Below the pieces are notes generated by a model, which was given only the letters and a program-made list of their open reading frames with translations, did not search any database and was not told the DNA's origin. A program made the translations under genes and the position numbers. From Drosophila pseudoobscura (lineage: Eukaryota > Arthropoda > Insecta > Diptera > Drosophilidae): a stretch of DNA of 64,000 nucleotides. The stretch's first letter is position 1. Each line of letters starts with the position of its first letter. Positions 39,365 through 49,011 of the stretch are shown piece by piece. Location of the stretch: positions 2,170,001 through 2,234,000 of the forward strand of contig NC_046683.1 in assembly GCF_009870125.1 (NCBI RefSeq), in the 5' to 3' direction.

Positions 39365-40315
39365 ATGGCGAACAATATGGAGTCGCGTGTCGTGGACCTG
39401 GACTTGGCCTGTCTGATCTGCCTGAACGAGGAGCCCGGCCACAGCTCCATTTATAGCCATGATTTGGAGCCTCCGCACACCCTGATTGCGGACAAAATTC
39501 GGTGTTGCACCAGCCTGAAACTGGAGAGTTTACAAATGCAGCGATGGCCGGACAAAATCTGTGAACAGTGCCACAGTGAACTGGGTGTCGCCTACCGCTT
39601 CTATGAGAAATGTGTTGTGATCGAGAAGCTATTCCTGACTGCGACAAACAGCTCGCACTCCGTCGATGCCGACGAGTTGGCCAGAAACCAGCAGCTGAAG
39701 CTGTATCTGGAACAGCACCACGTCAAGCTGCCCCCCAGTTTAAAAATCAAACGCGTCGACGTAGATGCTGACACTCCTGTGGCGAGTCGTGCGATGGGTC
39801 CAGCAACAAGAGGAAGTGCAGGTGCAAGCGCCAGTTCCAGTGCGACATCCACAACAGCGTATGGCCCAACAGCGAATATGCCCGTGATCAAGGTGGAGTA
39901 TTGTCAGGAGAGCGAGGAGAACACAGACTCCCTGCCCCAGATACCAGAGGCATCCAGATCAGTAGTCATGTCCCTGGACACCCTTATCGAGACGGTTCCC
40001 ATGAAGGAGCAGCCGGTGGATACTTCAGATCAGGAGGGTGGAAAAATGATCATTCAAAGTCCTTGGCACTACGACCCTGCCCCAGAACATTTCTATCAAA
40101 TTAGAATGGAGGAGACAGTGGTGGAACAGCCACCAGTTTCGCCTCCACCTCCACCAGCACCATCGTCAGCACAAACACCGCCACCGCTATCACGGGTTCC
40201 TAACACCACCCAACGACCCAATATAAGCAAAGCCAGAAGGCGCACAGCCAACAGGAGCGTACGCCAAAGGTCTGCACCCACAGGTTCTATCAGCTCGCCC
40301 TCAACCCGCACATGA
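39365..40315 (+). pseudogene. ZAD zinc-finger gene copy A, truncated (ZAD only)
   Basis: Opens with the same start and ZAD as copy B: CLIC at residues 16-19 and CEQC at 66-69. The acidic, low-complexity linker is related but clearly diverged. A deletion after NISK removes most of the sequence before the fingers and shifts the frame, giving a stop at 40313-40315 after 316 codons. In the neighbouring frame a degraded first finger is still readable (FYQLALNPHM, compare KYQHALNAHM in copy B), then homology to the ZAD gene ends at about 40325. All five DNA-binding fingers are gone. It is either a pseudogene or a ZAD-only protein; the open frame across the diverged linker leaves the second possible. 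Confidence 0.8.
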
Positions 40316-40325
40316 AGCCCAACAA

Positions 40326-40963
40326 GAACGGAAAGGCCGACCTGCGGGTAGGCAGCACGCCAAGCCAATCGCATCTCCGCCCATATGCAGTAGCCGAGTC
40401 CCAAAAGGCGGCTACTGCAAAAAGCAGCAGGCCTGGATGGATGCTGGATGATGGTGGGGCCTCTCTCACTCCCAGTCCGCCACGCCATCTCCCACATAGT
40501 ATTATATATTTATATGTATATGTATGTTAAATGTATTGTATGTTTGTGTAAGTATTTATACATGTATGTCTGAATGTACTCAATTTATTGCCAATCGATT
40601 AGCCAAATGAAGAAAAAGTAAGCCAGGTTCGTGGATTGAAGGATGTTTTCGGTACGAAAGCTGAAGGAGGGGATCATGTCATGGTTAATGGTCCCATGCC
40701 CATCCATTGATACAGCAGCAGTGCTCCCCCTCCAAATCCAATTAAATTGTTGAAGCAGCTCCAAAATGCCCGATTACATTGAATATTCGAATAGCTGGCT
40801 AAATAGAAACCTGTACATATATACCATGTAGATTGAGATTTGACAAATAACTTCATATTGAAGAATAAACGTATAAATTATTGGAAAACACACGCCCACT
40901 GTACGACATTACCTTGCTCCGTAGGTGTTTGCATCCGATCTTCTCATATCACTCAGGCACTCA
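40326..40963 (+). pseudogene. decayed copy of the Chsy 3' end and 3' UTR
   Basis: Patches match the Chsy tail in the same order: AAAGGCC...GGCAGCAC, AAGCAGCAGGCC followed by GGATGATGG, ATAGTATTAT, CATCCATTGA, ATTGAAGAA and TATAAATTATT. Matches are interrupted and diverged, and no usable reading frame remains. The segment sits directly after the broken ZAD-A gene, where a tandem-duplication junction is expected. TATCGATA and the near-identical tract begin at its right end. Confidence 0.6.
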
Positions 40964-41326
40964 GACAAAGCACCATCGGATTCCATAACTGAATGGGCTC
41001 CACAGTCTATTGTATTTGGGGATGACTTGACTGTATATAACCCTTATATCGATACAGTTGGCCCCCTATTCGCCTATTCACAGAAGAAGAGAGACTACTG
41101 GTTTACTTCATTAAGAGCAGTCGACTCTAAGCCTCGACTTCAGTCTTATTCTTAAATGATAATTCAACAATTAATGCACAATTAGATACACAGATACATT
41201 GGTGCGTATAGCACCGAAGTGTAAAACATCAACACATCAACGCATGGGTCAGTGGGGGGTAGTGGCAGTAGTGTAGTGGCTGGTCATTGGGCAAATGGCT
41301 AAAACTATGAATAATATGTACTATAT
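40964..41326. other. 3' flank of DALRD3-B
   Basis: Near-identical to 36444-36794 apart from a few substitutions and a small indel near 41200. It holds a TATCGATA at about 41053. No gene is visible. Confidence 0.6.
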
Positions 41327-42811
41327 CTATATGTAGGTGACGGGCTCTATGCCGAGCAGCGAGAGGGCCACATTGAGCACCTGACGCACCGCCATGATCA
41401 GGTAGACGCGAGCATAGAGGACTGGCATCAGCTGGTCTCGCATCTGAACGAGAATCTTCTTCTGGCGGTAGTAGCGGCTGAAGATTGCGGCCAGGCTACT
41501 GATGTAGCGCACCAACAGGTGCACGTCACACTGACCCTGCTGCAGCAGATTCAGCGTGGACTCGACCACCTCTGGGAAGGGCAGTAGGTAGCCGTAGATC
41601 AGTTTCCAGTCGAGCTGCAGGAAAACAACCGAAAAACAACGTTACGTTTTAGTTACGGTCTCCCGTTGGAGATTCAACTCAACTCACATCGTCCTCCAAG
41701 AGGCTGAGATCGATGTCGTCCAGCGGCGGCAGTGGCTGGTAGACACCTGCCTCCACCTGGGCATTGAAGGTGCGCAGCAGCGTCTCCAGGCGGGCCGAAT
41801 TGTATAGAATGTACGATGCCCCCTTGGAGCCGCCCGATCCATTGCGCACCACACTGGCCGCCGAGGCGTGGCGCACCTCAAACAGATCCACAATCACGGC
41901 AGCAGCGCCCAGGCGCTGAATAAGGCTATCGAAGTCGCCGTGCGAGCTACTCATGCGGACGCCATTGCGATGCATGGCCATAAGTATCATGTCCTTGGAG
42001 CGCAATCTGTCCGTGGAATAGAAAGAGATAGAAAGTAATGCATGGCATGGAGGGTGTAAGCGAGTAAGACTCACGCAACGTAGCTGTCTCTGTTCATTGT
42101 GGTGGCTGTCTTTCCGACGGGCTCCAGTACGGGTCCACAGACCAGACAAACGTGGTCTGTCGGCTGGTTTGGGCAACGTTGAGCCTCTACGGTCACGCGG
42201 AGAGTGTCAGCAGACTGCTGATCTGGATCCACCAGGCGCCAGGCGGAGTAAGCCATTAGGCGGCGCGTAATCACGCGGAGCTGACTGAGACGATAGTGAC
42301 TGAGCTTCTCGGTGCCATCGTCGAGAGTCGAGTTCGGGCTCTGACTAAGGCACAGGGTTGGGGCTTTGTCCGACTTCGAGATGTGACCATACCGATCCCC
42401 CTGCTGGAGCACTACGTTCAGAACGTAAGCAATAACCGGACGACGGTGAAAGCTGAACGCGCAGCGATCCTTGTAGAGGGGCGTGATCCCCTGCAGGGGA
42501 AACACCCAGTCTTTGGCCTTCTCAATTAGACCCTGCATTGCCGCCTCATTGGGCAGCACTAGGTCCATTTCCTTGTATGTGTCCTGGCGCATCTTGCGTC
42601 CCTGCTTGCGACAGTAGGCTTCCCAATACTTACTGATGTTAGCGATGCTGATGTCTCCACTGTCGGGAATGTCCTCGATGTGAAAGCGAATGAGCACGCC
42701 GCATCGCTGAAACAGTACCGGAGCAGAAGACTCCTCCTTATCCACAACAACCGTGAAGAAGTTCATCAGCTCCTGGGCTAGCTTGTTCATGGGATATTGA
42801 TAGGATTCCAT
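41327..42811 (-). CDS. DALRD3-like protein, copy B
   Basis: Exons 42811-42075, 42006-41688 and 41614-41327; 447 residues, same structure and apparently the same protein as copy A. Differences I could see are in introns or are silent (for example GCA for GCC in the GAS of exon 2, and CCC for CCT near the end of exon 1). Both copies keep intact splice sites and frames, so both could be functional. Which one is ancestral cannot be decided from this window. Confidence 0.88.
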
Positions 42812-43323
42812 TGGAACGACAATCTAGCGAAATCTAGAAAAATTGAAATTTAAATTTAAATAAGTGCTTGACCTGCGACAAAACTATTTTTCGGAACTCT
42901 ATCAGACTGTCAAGAAGAATACAATAACAAACCGCCGACTCTGTTGCGGGTTTCTGTTGTGGATTTTCATCGATTTTTGAAATTATCGATGGTTTATATA
43001 GCGGCCTATCGCAATGGGAGAATAGCTAAAATAACTAAAAATCTAAGTAAATACACTGCGTTTAAATTTTCAGAGTCCGTTTTGTGTGCCGCCATCTTGA
43101 ATCGCAGCCGCATTTCTAGAACAATTGTGTGAGGAAATAAAACTAAAAAAGAATAGTCTCCACAAAAAGCGTTGAGACACGCACACGCATCACAGTTCAA
43201 AAATCAGAAAGCGGCTTTTGTCAGGCTCAAGACAGCGACTCCTTTAAGCCTTTGCTGTAAGTGTGTGGTTGGAGCAGACTCTTTTGATTGAAATGTCGTT
43301 TAAGATTGCTGTTGCTGATTTGC
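42812..43323. promoter_or_regulatory. upstream region of DALRD3-B and ZAD-B
   Basis: Unit B counterpart of 38280-38791, with the same DRE-like and Pho-like cores and only a few substitutions. It is a likely divergent promoter region for the two genes. Confidence 0.5.
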
Positions 43324-43502
43324 AGGATCAACCTGGAGGATGTGAACTCGGACTTGGCCTTTTTTCTCAGCAAGAACGATGAGCCCGGCCACCGCTCCAA
43401 TTACAACCATTACGGGTTGCCGCAGCCCATCTGGATTGTGGACAAGATTCGCTTTGTCTCCAGAGAATCCAGAGCAGCACAAGTAATCATGTGCCGACTA
43501 TC
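43324..43502 (+). pseudogene. partial, decayed ZAD exon (unit B)
   Basis: Counterpart of the relic in unit A, with the same loss of the first cysteine pair and only a few base differences. It is followed by a small open frame ending at 43785 whose start differs between units because of a 92-base indel. Confidence 0.7.
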
Positions 43503-43804
43503 ACGGTCTTAATAAGCTGATCTGATCATCTTTGCCATCGTTTTAATAATTTTGTTCTCATCGGCGATGCTGAAGCGGGCTAGACGCGTTTCTTATGCAT
43601 GCTGCTGCACCGAAGTGCTTTGGCTGCTGCGATACCCACTTATCGATGTATCGCGTCTGCAGAAGACCATCGAGCAGCAGGTACATGCAAATCGCAAACG
43701 CTCATCGCTATATGAGAAAAAAAGCAACAGCAGAGGTGTTTGGATTGGAATTGCGTTTTTGTGTAAAATTGCATTTGGCAATTAATTGTTGCTATAATAA
43801 GCTA

Positions 43805-45622
43805 ATGGCGAACAATATGGAGTCACGTGTCGTGGACCTGGACTTGGCCTGTCTGATCTGCCTGAACGAGGAGCCCGGCCACAGCTCCATTTATAGCCAT
43901 GATTTGGAGCCTCCGCACACCCTGATTGCGGACAAGATCCGGTGTTGCACCACCCTGCAACTGGAGAGTTTACAAATACAGCGATGGCCGGACAAAATCT
44001 GTGAACAGTGCCACAGTGAACTGGGCGTCGCCTATCGCTTCTATGAGAAATGCGTGCTGATAGAGAAGCTATTCCTGACTGCCACAAGCAGCGCGCTTCT
44101 CGTCGACGTCGACGAATTGGCCAAGAACCAGCAGCTGAAACTGGATTTAGAACAGCACCACGTCAAGCTGCCATCCAGCTTGAAAATCAAACGCATCGAA
44201 GTGGATGCAGACATTCCTCTGGCAAGTCGAACGGTGGTGGGTTCAGTGTCAGCATCGTCCAGGGCAAGTACTGCACCAACCACAGTGCCTGGGTCAACAT
44301 TGACCACAGCAGCGACAGGTGCAGGTTCAGCTGCAGCGGCCACAACAGCTGCTGCAAATCTTCCTGTCACTAAGGTTGAGTACTTTGAGGAAGACGAGGA
44401 CGAGGACACAGACTCACTCGGCCTGATGCCGGATGCCTCCGATTCACTGGTCATGTCGCTGGACACCCTCATAGAGACGGTGCCCATCAAGGAACAGCCA
44501 GCCGAGGAAATGTCGTCTGATGAGGAAGACAAGAAGATGGTAGTCCCCCAACCCTGGGACGAGGACCCCCCGACCCCAGAGCATGCCTATGAGATCGAAA
44601 CGCCACTAACTAAGGAGAGTGAGGGGGAGTCACAGGAGTTGCCACCACCGCCTCCGCCCCCACCGATTCGGACGGCGAATGCACGCGCCCTCAACACGAT
44701 CCAACGATGCAATATAAGCAAACGCACTTACAAACGCGTCACACCCATCTTTAAGAGGGAGATCGACGACGACGGCTACGTGCTTTTCGATAGCCAACAG
44801 ATAGCCATTCCGGAGACGCGTCGTCACGCAGAGCGTGCGCGCAAGATCTGCCATGTGTGCGGGAACACCTACAAGTATCAGCATGCCCTCAATGCGCACA
44901 TGCGTCGCCATAACAACGAGCGTCCCTATCCGTGCGAGGTCTGCCAGAAGGCTTTCATATCGAACGTGGAGCTGCGCCGACATATGCGTGTCCATACCGG
45001 GCAAAAGCCCTATGGGTGTCGCTACTGCGACCGCCGATTCTCCGACTTTGGCAGCAGCAAAAAGCACGAGCGTATCCACACAGGCGAGCGTCCGTATGTG
45101 TGCGAGGTGTGCCACAAGGGCTTCGCCTACGCCCACGTGCTGTCCGTGCACCGGCGCACCCACACCGGCAAGAAGCAGTTCCAGTGCACGCAGTGCGACA
45201 AGGGATTCACCAAGAAGAGCTACCTGGCCGCCCACATGGATCAGCACAACGGCGTCATTGCGGCCGCCCCAGCGGTCAAGCGGCCCGCGGCCACACGCAA
45301 GGTGCAAAAGAGGCATGCCGTCCCGGAGACATTGTCCATCGGCCATTTGATGCTTGGGGAGCCGGCTCCCAAGGTGCTGGAGGAATGCATTGTCACCCAT
45401 GATTTCATGTTCAACGAGGAGGACGAGTGCGACGCCGACGATCACGATATGGAGGCGGCGGAGGAAGAGGACCTGGAGCTGGACGATCCAGATCAAGACC
45501 CAGAGCACGATGACTTCGACGATGTCTATCACCAGGGTGTGCGCTCCGTCCCCTACGCGCTCGTCGGGAATCTTCTGGACTCTGAGGAGTTCGCTGACGA
45601 TTCCAAATATCTTATTGACTAG
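43805..45622 (+). CDS. ZAD C2H2 zinc-finger protein, copy B (full length)
   Basis: Insect-type transcription factor of 605 residues in one exon. The N-terminal ZAD dimerisation domain has zinc-binding pairs CLIC (16-19) and CEQC (66-69). A long linker rich in Ala/Thr and acidic residues follows, then a proline run (PPPPPPPP). Five consecutive C2H2 fingers lie at about 44850-45250, joined by TGEKP-like linkers (HTGQKPY, HTGERPY, HTGKKQF). A strongly acidic tail ends the protein. I start at 43805 because this ATG directly precedes the ZAD and is shared with copy A; the frame is open further upstream but that part has no ZAD character. ZADs dimerise, and the fingers bind DNA. It is the only copy in the window with DNA-binding fingers. 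Confidence 0.93.
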   Translation: MANNMESRVVDLDLACLICLNEEPGHSSIYSHDLEPPHTLIADKIRCCTTLQLESLQIQRWPDKICEQCHSELGVAYRFYEKCVLIEKLFLTATSSALLVDVDELAKNQQLKLDLEQHHVKLPSSLKIKRIEVDADIPLASRTVVGSVSASSRASTAPTTVPGSTLTTAATGAGSAAAATTAAANLPVTKVEYFEEDEDEDTDSLGLMPDASDSLVMSLDTLIETVPIKEQPAEEMSSDEEDKKMVVPQPWDEDPPTPEHAYEIETPLTKESEGESQELPPPPPPPPIRTANARALNTIQRCNISKRTYKRVTPIFKREIDDDGYVLFDSQQIAIPETRRHAERARKICHVCGNTYKYQHALNAHMRRHNNERPYPCEVCQKAFISNVELRRHMRVHTGQKPYGCRYCDRRFSDFGSSKKHERIHTGERPYVCEVCHKGFAYAHVLSVHRRTHTGKKQFQCTQCDKGFTKKSYLAAHMDQHNGVIAAAPAVKRPAATRKVQKRHAVPETLSIGHLMLGEPAPKVLEECIVTHDFMFNEEDECDADDHDMEAAEEEDLELDDPDQDPEHDDFDDVYHQGVRSVPYALVGNLLDSEEFADDSKYLID

Positions 45623-46536
45623 TATTAGTATACGGCCTCGGCCCCGCCCCGCCCACTCTCGCCCACCCTGCTACCACCCGCACACGCACCCGCACCCGCA
45701 CCCGCACCCTAGTCGTTTTGTGGTAGAGAATGCGAATGAGATGGAGATTGCTCTAGCAGCTGTATAAACACACACTTGTATGGCTGAAGCGAAGCAAAAA
45801 GAGAAGCTGGCCCTGAATATGTGCTACAAGAAGAATAACATGTGCCGTGCCACGGCATCCAATTCGGGGGCCGCGTCAGCATTAGCATCGCAGAAGAACA
45901 ACTGTGCAAATCCACAAGAGTTCCGTTGGACATGTGTGTTGGACACAGACAGTAATCTCTATCTATTGTAGTTTTATTACATTCTCACATTCACATTTAA
46001 CATTCAGCGTAGATTTGCTATAACTATAAGAGAAGAACCTGAACGGGTGCTGGGGCAGGGGCAGGGGCCAGGGGTCTCCGTGCCGGAGAAGGGTTAATTG
46101 TTCTAAAAATATTATAGTGCTCATCGTAGCCGCTATCCACTGTACCGCTATACCACTGTACCGCTGTACCGTGCTGAGATGGCACAAAACTGAAGTTTTT
46201 GGCCACGTTCTTGAACCGGTTTGACTGTATGTTTCTGCGGCTGCGGCTACGGCAGCGGCTGTGCTGTGTGGCCTGTGGCGGGGTCAACGCCACAAATTAT
46301 GGAACGATACATTATTAAGTTATTTGTTAGGCTAATGCAAAATCTAACTTCTCTTCGCCCTAGACATTGAAAATGTTCGTAAAAAAATATATATATGTAT
46401 ATGTATGTATGTAAAAACGAGTGTTGGTTGCTTGGGGGGAGGAGGGTGGGGAATTTTGGGGGTCGGTCGGGTTACAGATGGAACAATAAAACTTGAACAT
46501 CGGTGTGGCGTGTGTGTGGGATCTGGGCTATGCTGG
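45623..46536. other. 3' UTRs of ZAD-B and the DNAJC25-like gene
   Basis: Convergent gene ends. A CCGCACCCGCACCC-type repeat lies near 45680-45707 and CAGGGGC units near 46055. A 63-codon open frame at 45780-45971 has no recognisable domain and is probably UTR. AATAAA at about 46485 lies on the plus strand. Confidence 0.6.
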
Positions 46537-47538
46537 CTAATCCTCGAAGGTGATGCGTCCGGGGCCATGGTTCTTCATGTAGCGCCTGTAGGCCTTGTAG
46601 CGTGGATTCTCCGCCAGCTTCTTCTTCATCTCCTCGTCCTGTTCGGCCTTCCACGCCTCGAAGTTGTCGCGCTTCCACAGCTCCAGATGCAGATACTCCT
46701 CGATCTGTTTGTCGTCCTGCGCATTGAACTGATGCTGGCCCATCTTCAAGTAGCGCCGCACCAGATATAGCTTCTGATCGCGTCCGTACGGCTGCTTGAG
46801 GATCGTGTAGCGCCAAAACCACTGGCCATGCCACACGATGAACGAGAGAATCGTGTAGGGGCAGATGAGCAGCTGCACCCAGAGGACGTCCCACAGCGTG
46901 GGCTTTGCGTAGCCGCCCTGCACGTCCATCTTCTCCTCGATGACCTTGCGTATGATGCGCTCCAGCTCCTCCTTCTGGTCGGTCTTGGACATGCGGTTCT
47001 TGCCCTTCTTCTGGATGCGTTCCTGGATCTCGTCGCGGGCAATGTCCAGCGCCTGGTTGCGGTACTTGGGCACCGTGGCAAAGTACTTGATGGCCGAGTC
47101 GTAGCGCTGCCAGCCGGAATAGTACTGTATCACCGAAATAATTGTCAGCACCACCACGATCACAATGCGCACATCCACCTTAGGCGCCACGCGGCGGCGG
47201 TAGTAGCGATAGTAATGCGCATAGTACGCATCCGGGTTGTCCAGCATATAGTCGTAGTCATTGCGCGACTCCTCGTCGCGCAGGATCTCGTATGCAGTGG
47301 CTATTAGCTTGAACTGCTCCTCCGCGAGGGCCTTGGCCTCGACGCCGCGATGCAGATCCGGATGATACTTGCGCGCCAGCAAGCGGTAGGCCTTGCCAAT
47401 CTCCGACTTGGACGACTCACGTGTCACGCCGAGCACATCGTAGCAGTCCTCCTTGCCGCAGTACAGACCCTCGAGCAGGCCCAGACACAGCGTTGGCAGC
47501 GCCACCAGGGCCAACAGACAGGCAGCTTGGATACGCAT
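46537..47538 (-). CDS. CG7872: DnaJ homologue, DNAJC25 type (CG7872-like)
   Basis: Endoplasmic reticulum membrane co-chaperone of 333 residues in a single exon. A signal peptide (1-20) is followed by a J domain (about 31-100) with the HPD motif at 59-61 (KYHPDLH). A Tyr-rich stretch (YYAHYYRYY) leads into a hydrophobic segment (about 122-140), a basic/acidic helical region (about 160-200), and a second hydrophobic segment around LWVQLLICPYTILSFIVW. The C-terminus is charged and ends FED. The arrangement matches vertebrate DNAJC25. A DRE at 47820-47827 lies 282 bases upstream of the start and fits a housekeeping promoter. Confidence 0.95.
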   Translation of the reverse strand: MRIQAACLLALVALPTLCLGLLEGLYCGKEDCYDVLGVTRESSKSEIGKAYRLLARKYHPDLHRGVEAKALAEEQFKLIATAYEILRDEESRNDYDYMLDNPDAYYAHYYRYYRRRVAPKVDVRIVIVVVLTIISVIQYYSGWQRYDSAIKYFATVPKYRNQALDIARDEIQERIQKKGKNRMSKTDQKEELERIIRKVIEEKMDVQGGYAKPTLWDVLWVQLLICPYTILSFIVWHGQWFWRYTILKQPYGRDQKLYLVRRYLKMGQHQFNAQDDKQIEEYLHLELWKRDNFEAWKAEQDEEMKKKLAENPRYKAYRRYMKNHGPGRITFED

Positions 47539-47819
47539 CTTGGCAGGTTATGGCGCTGCTGTGAGGTGCGGTGGGTGTGGGTTGCAGCGGTGGCAGCAAA
47601 TACTCGGCAACAGCTGTTTGCGGCTGTGGTGAGTGTAGAGCGGAGCGGCAACGTCTCGTCGCCGACTGGGGAGCAACTAGTGAGCCCGCTCGTTTTGGTG
47701 GGCACGTTGGCGCTGGCCGTTGTTTGTGCCGCTTGCAGGTTAGAACTTTCCCTCCTACGGCTTTAAGCCCGCTCAAGTTGAGACCAAAACGAAAACGTAT
47801 AAATTTTGCTAGGGATGGA

Positions 47820-47827
47820 TATCGATA
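47820..47827. promoter_or_regulatory. DRE (TATCGATA) upstream of DNAJC25-like gene
   Basis: Exact match to the palindromic DREF/BEAF-32 target, 282 bases upstream of the minus-strand start codon. DREs are typical of Drosophila housekeeping promoters. Confidence 0.6.
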
Positions 47828-48424
47828 TAGTATTTAAGCTGATATTTAAGCTCAATTGAGCTAGTTCAGGATTAGGTTCCCGTTCTTTAAAAGAAAGCCT
47901 TAACTAAATTATATCTGTACCTCTGCCGCATAATTGACTAATGTAAAAAGACAATTTTTTTGTCGAAAAGCAAACACACATCTGAAATTTCAAATGAGGT
48001 GAGTGAATTTTTTGTTCAATTCAACTAGTTCACCGATAAGTTAGTCGATTACTAACGCTCAATTTGAGGGACTTCGACTAAAATGCTGAAATTCTGTGTA
48101 GCATTATAGAATTAAAATCTGGTAATGAAAACCAGAATAATAATAGCCTATTTAATAATCACACAATAAGTTTCTGCAGACTGCGAACAGAGCGTCGTAT
48201 GAATGAAAGTCCAAGAAGAAACCGCCAAAAAGCAGTGTGTGGTCCGGACCGTCTTGCGTGCTAAGCGTAGACTATACTAATCTATCGAAAAGGATAACAC
48301 GAAGAAACTCAAGATGTCCCAAAGATGTTGGGAGTTCCTCCCAAAGACTAAAGAAAATTGTGCCGATTTTTCATTTTGATTTTTGTGCCTTGCTACTGGC
48401 AACATTGATAGCATGCAAAGTAAA

Positions 48425-48432
48425 TATCGATA
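48425..48432. promoter_or_regulatory. DRE (TATCGATA) in the divergent region
   Basis: Exact DRE, followed by CTATCGGTAG. It lies about 260 bases upstream of the motif 1 promoter of the SPRING1-like gene. Confidence 0.5.
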
Positions 48433-48589
48433 CTATCGGTAGCCCAGCACCTCAATTGTGTGCAGCTTTCTAGACTTTGTAGATTTATTGATTGGATAAA
48501 ATGATGTGGGCAGGGCTTGTGTCTAGGGCTAGAATCGAGTCATATTCTACGGAATAAAAAAATCAATGAATATAGAACTTGAATTCGTC

Positions 48590-48696
48590 AGTATATTTAC
48601 GGTATATTTTTAAAATGAGACGGTATATTTTGGTATATTTCTGAGGGTCGGACGGTATATTTTAACGATAAGTCCGCGGCCGCACTGGTCACACTG
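48590..48696 (+). promoter_or_regulatory. motif 6 / motif 1 core promoter of SPRING1-like gene
   Basis: Five copies of RGTATATTT (48590, 48601, 48622, 48632, 48654), close to Ohler motif 6, are followed by a perfect Ohler motif 1, TGGTCACACTG, at 48686-48696 (the M1BP site). Motifs 1 and 6 together mark TATA-less ubiquitous promoters in Drosophila. Transcription should start at or just after motif 1, about 320 bases before the start codon. Confidence 0.7.
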
Positions 48697-49011
48697 GTCT
48701 GCAGCAAAACAAAAGAGAAAGAACACAAATTCTGTAAAATTTAAATTATTTAATCTGTAAATACAGTTGGAAGTTGCAACAGTGGGCTAATTGTTTTGGC
48801 CACAGGACGAATACCACGTGCCACAGCAGCATAAACAGCGGAATAGCGGAGCAGCTGAACCCAATGCGCATGCAGGGTGCGGGCCAGTGGAGAGCTGTCG
48901 CAGTGCAGCAGCAAGCGGAGGAAGCCGAGCAGGCGGCGTCACAGTGGGCCCTCCCACTCTGGTAGCGGGGCTGGGCTGGCTATGCTGCTGGGATGCGGTC
49001 ACTAGCATACG

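Larger units (their letters stand above)
35880..40325 (+). repeat. tandem duplication, unit A
   Basis: First unit of a direct tandem duplication: the end of Chsy, a DALRD3-like gene (minus), a partial ZAD relic and a truncated ZAD gene (plus). Corresponding positions in unit B are offset by 4532 bases from the DALRD3 stop to the ZAD relic, and by 4440 after a 92-base indel. The unit ends inside zinc finger 1 of the ZAD gene. Outer boundaries are approximate because the ends have diverged. Confidence 0.85.
40326..44910 (+). repeat. tandem duplication, unit B
   Basis: Second unit: a diverged copy of the Chsy 3' end, then DALRD3-B, the ZAD relic and the 5' part of the full ZAD gene, up to the point in finger 1 where unit A stops. 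Unit A and unit B are nearly identical between 36444-39490 and 40964-43930, and much less similar outside those limits. Confidence 0.85.
47539..48589. other. divergent intergenic region
   Basis: Lies between the DNAJC25-like gene (minus) and the SPRING1-like gene (plus). The first 250 bases are the 5' UTR/promoter side of the minus gene. The middle is AT-rich without coding sequence. Confidence 0.6.

Noticed and set aside
44630-45532. 300-codon minus-strand frame opposite the ZAD-B fingers
   Set aside because: Shadow of the zinc-finger array; rich in Leu/Val/Gly from complementing finger codons.
45780-45971. 63-codon frame downstream of ZAD-B
   Set aside because: Most likely in the ZAD-B 3' UTR; no domain and no independent promoter seen.
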